This document shows, piece after piece, positions 58,999-64,000 of a stretch of 64,000 bases of DNA. The stretch is from Mya arenaria. Its lineage: Eukaryota > Mollusca > Bivalvia > Myida > Myidae. Location: NCBI RefSeq assembly GCF_026914265.1, contig NC_069124.1:73966765-74030764 (forward strand), written 5' to 3'. The notes beneath the pieces were generated by a model, which worked only from the letters and a program-made list of their open reading frames with translations, was not told the DNA's origin and ran no database searches. Position 1 is the stretch's first letter; every line of letters begins with the position of its first letter. A program made the translations under genes and the position numbers.

Positions 58999-59488
58999 TT
59001 AAAACTGCACTCTCACAGATACCGTGTTCACAACTTTTTTTTTATTTTTTTGCCTTAGAAAGAGCAATTTTTTTGCGTAAATTTCGGCAAACATATGATA
59101 AAACATTGCTGACAAAAGATAAGATCGCAGATTTTCATAGTTCCGTTCGAAAATTAATGTTTTGTGGCTACGATCTTAATTTTTGTCAACAATCTTATAT
59201 CATTGGTTTGCAGATATTTACGCAAAAAATTGCTTTTTCCAAGATAAAAAAATAATAGTTGTAAAAATGGTATATCTGTGAGAGTGCAGCTTCAAACCGT
59301 TACTAACGGTTTAAGAAAAATGCAAAAAACACCATTTTTCTAACTTAAATACCAAAATCTGTATTTAAATTTTTGTCAGCAGTTATATAACTGGTTTCAG
59401 TGCATTTTCGCAAAAATCGCCTCGTTCCAAGACAAAATATAAAACAGTTGTCAAACGTGACGTTCAATCTGTGAGAGTGCAGCTTTAA
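58999..59488. mobile_element. MITE, 'AAGCTGCACTCTCACAGAT' family, copy 4, composite
   Basis: TTAA at 58999-59002 and 59485-59488 bound it. An extra internal end, CTGTGAGAGTGCAGCTT at about 59274-59290, suggests two copies fused or nested. Confidence 0.7.
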
Positions 59489-61230
59489 TGGGTTTGCAGA
59501 ATCTCTCAATTTAACAACTGTTTAAACGTAAGTTCAAATTCATATCCAAAAATACCTATTTCACACATTTCCACACAATTCTTGTTTAAATATATTTCAA
59601 TTCGTTTATAAACTCATTACCATGTACCGTTTGTGAGTTTTTAAGTACCTATGCAAAATCATAATCATTTATCAGTTTTTTAACATAAGAAACCCAGTAA
59701 ACACAACCTACACAGAATTTAATATAATGCTGTTGGTTTTGTAAATTTTAAACCAGTATTTAAATCTTCTTACATGTTTATTGATATATAAAGGATATAG
59801 ATCTACCTAGTGCCCCATGTACGGTAGCATTACATCTGTTTATATTATGTAAATCCAATTAAGTAAATAGAAGCATTCGATTTAGAAAATGACTCGATGC
59901 ACTTTTTAAAATTGCAGTTAATACAACAACAACATCAACTTAAACGTGTAATGCCTCTGTGATTATTGGCATCATTAACAGAACCTTTTTATGAAGAGGA
60001 ATAATAACGACTATAAAGCGTCCATAAGATTGTTATAAAAATATGTTTGATTTCACCGGGTATTCACCTGGTCTTCGACCGGGTATTCACCTTGTGCTGT
60101 GCACTTAACTAAATTGTATTAAACTGGTAAACTGATCACAATTAAAAACGATATATCTTAAACTCCGAAATACACGGAGATGTTCGAAGCAAAAACATAA
60201 ATAACCATTATTCTTTACATAGAATGAAGAAAAATGCGATCGACTCACCGTCAACTCCACAATCTTGCTTCAAACCTGCAAAGAAGTTACACAACACCTG
60301 GGCTATATATTCCACAAAAGTATTACTCTTTTGAAGTATCTGTTGAATTAAAAGTTACCTTTATCATGTTTATTTGAAAGAGTTATTTAATAAAATTAAT
60401 GCCTGGTTGAACACATGTTGAATATGCAACAAAGCAATTGAGGTGTATGTTGCCATTCAACATATTTGAAATGAAATGAAGAATTTTGAAGTCATGTACA
60501 GTTTAGTTTTAAAGACGTGACTACCTATTTCACAGTGTTATTGTGGTCATGGTTCCGTGCTTTTTTTGCTTCAGCGAAATCAATTCGATTGGTTATGCCC
60601 TGTTAAACAGCCGTGTTCTGCCTTCACCTATATACCTGACAATCCGCTCTGGATTGCCGAGATGGTCCGCTCAGCAGTGAGTTTATGCAAACGTTATTTT
60701 TGAAATGCAATGTTTACCGATACGTGACAAATAGAAATTACTTTAAAAACTATCATATACATAAGCTTATCTTGTAATTATACAAAGGCATAATACATAA
60801 AGTTTATTCCAGGCGTATAATGCAGGAACCATATTCCTTTTTCACATTTCAAATTTATATTTTTATCACAAAACGTTCATTGTTTCAAGTGAAGTTTATT
60901 TCATATTGTTTTTTTTACATATACCTTATGACCACTCTTGTAAGACATACGAGTATATTCTCTCATTTAGCGTCAAACGTTTAACCGATTTAAAAAAAAT
61001 ATATTCTTCTTTTGCCGGTGTCAAATGTGTCATTTCACCAAATATACTGAGTCAACTATCTAATGCTGTTCTTGCCGCATGTATTATTTCTTCCGCATTG
61101 TCGGGTTATACTATTCGGGAAGAACTGAAATATTATCTCTGTCTGTTAAATGTTTATTATATAGTAGGAAAAATACATGCACAGCTTTTGTTTATGGAGA
61201 GCTGAGTTTGTGTGTAAGTTTATTTATTCT
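59489..61230. other. upstream non-coding stretch
   Basis: No gene supported. The only splice-like object is the 27-28 nt candidate microexon near 60254. A short 'gggtattcacctgg / gggtattcaccttg' doublet lies at 60059 and 60081. Confidence 0.4.
60254..60281 (-). other. candidate microexon
   Basis: The minus strand reads 'tttgcag|GTTTGAAGCAAGATTGTGGA...GACG|GTGAGTCG': a good acceptor and a strong donor 28 nt apart. Read in phase 1 it encodes LKQDCGVD between split codons. It could be an alternative 5' exon of the SRCR gene or part of another transcript. Confidence 0.25.
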
Positions 61231-61590
61231 TGCACTTGGGCAAGGTCCATTCGGCGAGTGCACCGATAACTTGGGCATGGTCCATTCGGCGAATGCACCG
61301 ATAACTTGGGCAAGGTCCATTCGGCGAGTGCATCGATAACTTGGGCAAGGTCCATTCGGCGAGTGCATCGATAACTTGGGCAAGGTCCATTCGGCGAGTG
61401 CATCGATAACTTGGGCAAGGTCCATTCGGCGAGTGCATCGATAACTTGGGCATGGTCCATTCGGCGAGTGCATCAATAACTTGGGCAAGGTCCATTCGGC
61501 GAATGCACCGATAACCTGGGTAAGGTCCATTCGGCGAGTGCACCGATAACCTGGGCAAGGTCCATTTGGTGAGTGCACCGATAACGAGTG
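61231..61590. repeat. minisatellite, ten 35 bp units
   Basis: 'ggtccattcggcgagtgca' recurs every 35 bp from 61244 to 61559. Units differ at few positions (gca/gta, acttgg/acctgg, cac/cat). Three units make 105 bp, so all minus-strand frames stay open and produce spurious repetitive 'proteins'. Confidence 0.92.
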
Positions 61591-62394
61591 TTAGTCATAT
61601 ATTTGGTTTTAGGAGCACAGACAGAATGTTACGCTGGTTAGAGCTACCATGGTTCGTTCACGTGCAATAGTGTATAGCACAGTCACACGGAACCCCCATT
61701 TAACGTCCCTCTCGAAGACGATTAGTATTGTTTTAATGGTACAGTGGTGAAACGAACATGCGACCCCTGGATTGAAATGATAAGTTTGTGAAATTAAATA
61801 CGTAAAAGTAACATGGCTCACCAAAGTATATACTGTGCAACGACTTATTTAAGTACATTCAACACGCAACTAAGAATAAAATGTATCAATTAGTAAGAGT
61901 GCTGTGGAGGACCTTTTCAAAGTTTAAAGGCACTTAGGTTCAATTACTTTTATAAACTTAATTAAATACAAATCACTGATTCACCACATTGGCACAACAA
62001 CTTTTGCAACAACGAGTATAGTGCTCCAATAATCGCAAATTAAGGTCTAACATTTGTCACCAGGAGACTTTTTGTGAATAAAAAAACTACACATATATTG
62101 GAATTACTTAAACCTACAAAAACTTTTCATAAAAAAGGTGTTGAATTGTCAACATTTAGCTCTTGCACGATATGCGAGTTGCTAACAATCAAATTTTAGT
62201 TTTGTTTCGATTGTTTTCATTTATCATTAACCCATAATCAGCCGTAGTGGAATTCCCCGGTTTTTAAATCTTACTCGTAAATATCTCTAAAAGAAAAAAA
62301 ATAAGATATTATACTCACTGCTTACGCCCATTACAACTCATTGCCACAGCAAGATGCATTAGAGATACATGTAATGTGTTTAAGAGTTGTATTC

Positions 62395-63600
62395 ATTTTT
62401 GGGCAGCGGAGTTGATTCCACATGGACTGGTGTTGACCGTTCCCCATCAACTACTACGCACATAGCTCTTTACATTTTGAAGTTGCTGATCCAGGCTAGA
62501 AGTCGACCTTTGACGCCATATCATTGGAGCTTGTGTAGAAGTTTCTTGTGAGATACGGTGTCGAGCGCCTGCCTGAAGTCTAATAATTATAACGGTATCT
62601 ACTTCGTGGAAATTATCAAGCCGGTTGGAAAGTAAATCATGAATAGTGACATGCAGTTGAGATTCGCAAAGGTAGCTGCTTCTGACGCGATGGTTGATGC
62701 TTTATGTTTTGCAAGATGACCACAACATAATGTGACGACATATGAGCCGCGTCGCGCGATTTTGGGCCTTCGAACATATTTTATCTATTACAATGCTTTA
62801 AAGAATTTGAATGCCATGTAATTTCAGAAAGATATTCTGAAAATTCCATGATGATATCACTTAAATTGCGTTAGTTACGTGTTTACAAGTGAGATCATGT
62901 ATTGCGCATTTTGAATACTAAATTTGACGTCATTCAAATGACGTCGTAATGAAAGTGCATTATTCAAATGACGTGCAAAAGTATTGTATCAATACTACAA
63001 CTAGCTTATAATTTAAATTATTTTCTTATCACATAATCTTTAAGAAACATAAATTAAGATAAAAATAATGAATCATTTTTGTATTTTAAATTTTTAATAC
63101 ATTTGGCCGTTTTAAACACAGACTATCAATCCAGTCAAAATATGTCGGGACGAAATCCATGGTTGCTATGGAAACATGAGTCAACCAATGGTCATAAATT
63201 ATCGAGAAAATGATGCACCAATGACAAACCTTAAAAAGAAAGAAGTCAGGAAGAAATTGATTTACATAGAAAAAATCATTATTTTTTGGCATTTTTTATT
63301 AATGATTATTTCATTTGTAATACTTATGTCCGAAGGCCCAAAATCGCGCGATGCGGCTCATATATGACGTGATGTACGTAGCCTTATATATTTTGTAGGT
63401 AGGTGAAACGTGACGGTAGGTTTCAGGTTAGTGGCGGTCATCCTTCTTTAAGACAAGTGTTACGTAGGTATTTCTCCAGTCAGTCAGAAGTTGGCCGGAA
63501 TTAATTCATCGACGTTTGAAATATTGTTGTGTTTTTTGTTGGATATAATTCAACCGGCAAATATTCAATTTGGTAGTCCGTCGATCCCACAGGCTTTGCT
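62395..63600 (-). pseudogene. second LINE reverse-transcriptase fossil, split by a MITE
   Basis: Minus-strand 63600-63385 reads, with frameshifts, 'KACGIDGLPN' and 'LTDWRNTYVTLVLKK', cognates of the GPDGI and W..A.V.P..KK motifs at the start of LINE RTs. After the MITE (62732-63370) the homology continues in 62731-62395: 'HLAKHKA', then 'DTVSHKKLLHKL', 'GVKGRLLAWISNF' and 'GERSTPVHVES', ending where the SGVPQG box should follow. Many stops; inactive. Confidence 0.65.
62732..63370. mobile_element. MITE with about 33 bp TIRs, inserted in the LINE fossil
   Basis: ATATGAGCCGCGTCGCGCGA at 62740 begins an arm of about 33 bp, matched in inverse with one mismatch at 63331-63363. The outer TA doublets may be the target duplication. 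No transposase frame; a 3' exon-like open frame at 63176 is not supported. Confidence 0.7.
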
Positions 63601-64000
63601 CTAAACATCATACTTCAAGCTCATATCATAGTGTTTGTAGTCATTTCTTCACTCGCTGTTGGCAGGTAATAAGTTCTAAAATCAGATAATAGTATAATGA
63701 ATTCTGATTTGTAAGTTTGGGATTTATGGATTGGAACTTGATTAAAACAAGTCTAAAATTGTCAACGCGTGCTAGTATGAGGTCGATAATACATTATTTT
63801 ACATAATTAACATAAGAAAAATAAACGCAACACTCATGTTGCTAACTCATCTGAGTTTCCCTCTTTTAAAATAGCGCAGAATGGTTTCCCACTTAAAATT
63901 ATATATGTTTAGGAGTACAAACAAATATATCGACACAATTTCTAAACTTACTGGGATTTTCTTAGTAGGCAACAAATTTGTTACTGGAAAAAATGCAAAT
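63601..64000. other. non-coding end of window
   Basis: AT-rich. May contain more of the LINE fossil 5' region on the minus strand, but I cannot follow it. No gene supported. Confidence 0.35.

Noticed and set aside
61192..61578. Repetitive minus-strand open frames of 78-128 codons
   Set aside because: They are translations of the 35 bp minisatellite in all three frames; no splice sites or start context, and composition repeats exactly with the DNA.

Overview
This is eukaryotic, intron-rich, AT-rich DNA that reads as a bivalve mollusc nuclear genome. The grounds are short exons separated by large introns with GT-AG borders, interspersed elements with a core of roughly 140-175 bp tandem units between short inverted ends (the architecture described for bivalve 'pearl' elements), many small terminal-inverted-repeat (TIR) elements, and a giant scavenger-receptor-cysteine-rich (SRCR) receptor. 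The species cannot be fixed from the sequence alone.

Three protein-coding genes can be rebuilt exon by exon, and reading frame is conserved across every junction used. (1) Minus strand, about 9.0-17.0 kb: a complete 10-exon WHAMM/JMY-type actin nucleation-promoting factor of 803 residues. (2) Plus strand, 24.0-30.8 kb: proteasome subunit alpha type-4 (PSMA4), 255 residues if a lone initiator Met is supplied by an unlocated first exon; a large intron is full of repeats. (3) Minus strand, about 33.4-58.0 kb: a 34-exon, 1993-residue type I membrane receptor with a signal peptide, 16 SRCR domains, one transmembrane helix and a 213-residue cytoplasmic tail rich in tyrosine motifs. Genes 1 and 2 are divergent; genes 2 and 3 are convergent.

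Layout: 1-9 kb is non-coding, with a pearl-like array and TTAA-flanked TIR elements. 9-17 kb is WHAMM/JMY. 17-24 kb holds a LINE reverse-transcriptase fossil split by a MITE (a short non-autonomous TIR element), further TIR elements and tRNA-like sequence. 24-31 kb is PSMA4. 31-33.4 kb is intergenic with a 60-62 bp minisatellite. 33.4-58 kb is the SRCR receptor; its introns hold hAT-like, pogo-like and other MITEs. 58-64 kb is upstream DNA with MITEs, a 35 bp minisatellite and a second LINE fossil also split by a MITE.

The three genes do not form a pathway. WHAMM/JMY drives Arp2/3 actin assembly on membranes, PSMA4 is a housekeeping 20S proteasome ring subunit, and the SRCR protein looks like a surface pattern-recognition or endocytic receptor. 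The most interesting items are the SRCR receptor (uniform phase-1 domain borders, one domain lacking both cysteines expected to form a disulfide, a duplicated 17-residue unit in the tail) and the nested transposon fossils whose insertion sites can be read to the base.
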